Shown in pieces: positions 39,996 through 40,467 of a stretch of DNA of 40,467 nucleotides. Position 1 is the stretch's first letter; every line of letters begins with the position of its first letter. The translations under genes were made by a program, and so were the position numbers. A model generated the notes under the pieces. That model made no database searches. It was not told the DNA's origin and saw only the letters and a program-made list of their open reading frames with translations. This DNA is from Phytohabitans sp036906915. GTDB lineage: Bacteria; Actinomycetota; Actinomycetes; Mycobacteriales; Micromonosporaceae. The DNA is taken from positions 1 through 40,467 of the forward strand of contig NZ_JBAKHX010000075.1 of assembly GCF_036906915.1 (NCBI RefSeq), given 5' to 3'.

Positions 39996-40467
39996 CTATC
40001 GGACGTCGATGGCGTCGATGTTCGGTAGGCCGTCTGCTGTGGTGGGTACCAGCCGGACGGTGTTGCTGCCGGTGTTCAGCGCGGCGGTCAGGGTTTTGGT
40101 GGTCCATGCCGTCCATGTGCTGGTGCTTTCGAAGGACACGGTCGCGACGGTGGTTCCGTTGATGACCAGGCTGGCCGGGCGGGCGCCGCTGGTGCCGTTG
40201 GCGAATCGGACTGCGAGTGTGGCCGTGCCGGCGGCGGCCGCGTTCACTGTGAGTTCGGAGTAGGCGCCGACTGCGTTGGTGCCGTTGCAGAATCCGCTGC
40301 CGGAGAAGCCGGTGTGGTTGGAGTCGATCGTGCCTTGGCACACCGCTGGTGAGTTTTCCGCCTCGTACCGTTGGCCTGTGGGCTCTTCCGAGCCGGGGAC
40401 GAACTCCCATCTGGTGTTGGAGCCGGCTGCGTCGGATGGGAGGCGGTCGCGGGCGGCGGTGTCGCCG
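39996..40467 (-). CDS. C-terminal part of a secreted glycoside hydrolase or lyase with CBM35/CBM6-like module (cut by window end)
   Basis: 157 codons are visible; the N-terminal part lies beyond 40467. After a short end of an upstream domain (NTRWEFVPGSEEPTGQ) comes RYEAENSPAVCQGTIDSNHT, GFSGSGFCNGTNAVGAYSEL, FANGTSGARPASLVINGT, STSTWTAWTTKTLTAALNTG and LPNIDAIDVR at the end: a family 35/6-like carbohydrate-binding module with two cysteines (CQG and FCNG) that probably form a disulfide. This domain binds plant or uronic polysaccharides. The catalytic domain cannot be named. Same orientation as the GH43 gene, so a polysaccharide-degrading cluster continues to the right. Confidence 0.8.
   Translation of the reverse strand, partial: GDTAARDRLPSDAAGSNTRWEFVPGSEEPTGQRYEAENSPAVCQGTIDSNHTGFSGSGFCNGTNAVGAYSELTVNAAAAGTATLAVRFANGTSGARPASLVINGTTVATVSFESTSTWTAWTTKTLTAALNTGSNTVRLVPTTADGLPNIDAIDVR

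Noticed and set aside
1..40467. CRISPR arrays, tRNA, rRNA, prophage or plasmid origin
   Set aside because: No repeat-spacer series, cloverleaf, rRNA signature or replication genes were recognised by eye; a tRNAscan or Rfam search was not possible.

Overview
This is a high-GC actinobacterial chromosome segment. Codon use is strongly GC3-biased, GTG starts are common, many genes appear leaderless (a TANNNT box 6 to 8 nt before the start codon), and the gene families (PadR-ABC, ArsR with CC plus CxC cysteines, DUF4267, secreted GH43-AbfB, S8 peptidase with CBM3) are typical of soil actinomycetes. A Micromonosporaceae-like host is my best guess from the protein flavour; the taxon is inferred, not shown.

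Layout. 1-1 kb: a seven-repeat RCC1-like beta-propeller. 1.2-4.9 kb: a PadR / ABC ATPase / FtsX-type permease operon on the minus strand with a palindromic operator at the PadR start. 5-8.2 kb: a GNAT acetyltransferase, an atypical protein kinase-like protein and a uridine-kinase-like P-loop protein, mixed with debris of an IS110 transposase, an aminoglycoside phosphotransferase and an IS21 transposase. 8.3-12.1 kb: MOSC protein, class C beta-lactamase-like hydrolase, a GNAT gene that has lost its core, and an APH-fold protein lacking both catalytic aspartates. 12.1-13.4 kb: gene-start remnants (DUF4097-like, GtrA-like) and a four-helix membrane protein. 13.4-15.9 kb: an arsenic-type island: ArsR, divergent from a small protein with four Cys-Cys-Gly motifs, a collapsed M28 peptidase gene and a flavoprotein with the same Cys-Cys-Gly motif in its tail. 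16-18.1 kb: S51 peptidase, TetR and its probable target DUF4267 gene with twin palindromic operators. 18.4-23.9 kb: pentapeptide-repeat protein, SnoaL/NmrA/HxlR debris, an SPL-type radical SAM protein, a VOC / metallo-hydrolase / SnoaL operon and MarR. 24.2-28.2 kb: a three-subunit xanthine dehydrogenase-type molybdenum hydroxylase operon (2Fe-2S, FAD, Mo) with the stub of a divergent LysR gene. 28.4-32.1 kb: multicopper oxidase debris, a fused SecDF with a small membrane partner, and an RmlD-like reductase. 32.3-40.5 kb: a secretome block: S8 protease with a CBM3 domain, a beheaded tandem paralogue, a membrane protein, a GH43 with AbfB domain and the C-terminal CBM of another secreted enzyme cut by the window end.

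Two things stand out. First, at least a dozen genes survive only as first codons, last codons, or head plus tail with the middle missing, while promoters remain; deletion rather than slow point decay seems to shape this segment. Second, the same heptamer GTGTCAG occurs in two arrays with 11-bp spacing, each followed after exactly 10 bp by a -10-like hexamer: the architecture of promoters bound by SARP/OmpR-type activators. Both arrays now drive gene stubs. The Cys-Cys-Gly island is the best candidate for an incompletely described system. No rRNA, tRNA or CRISPR array was recognised.
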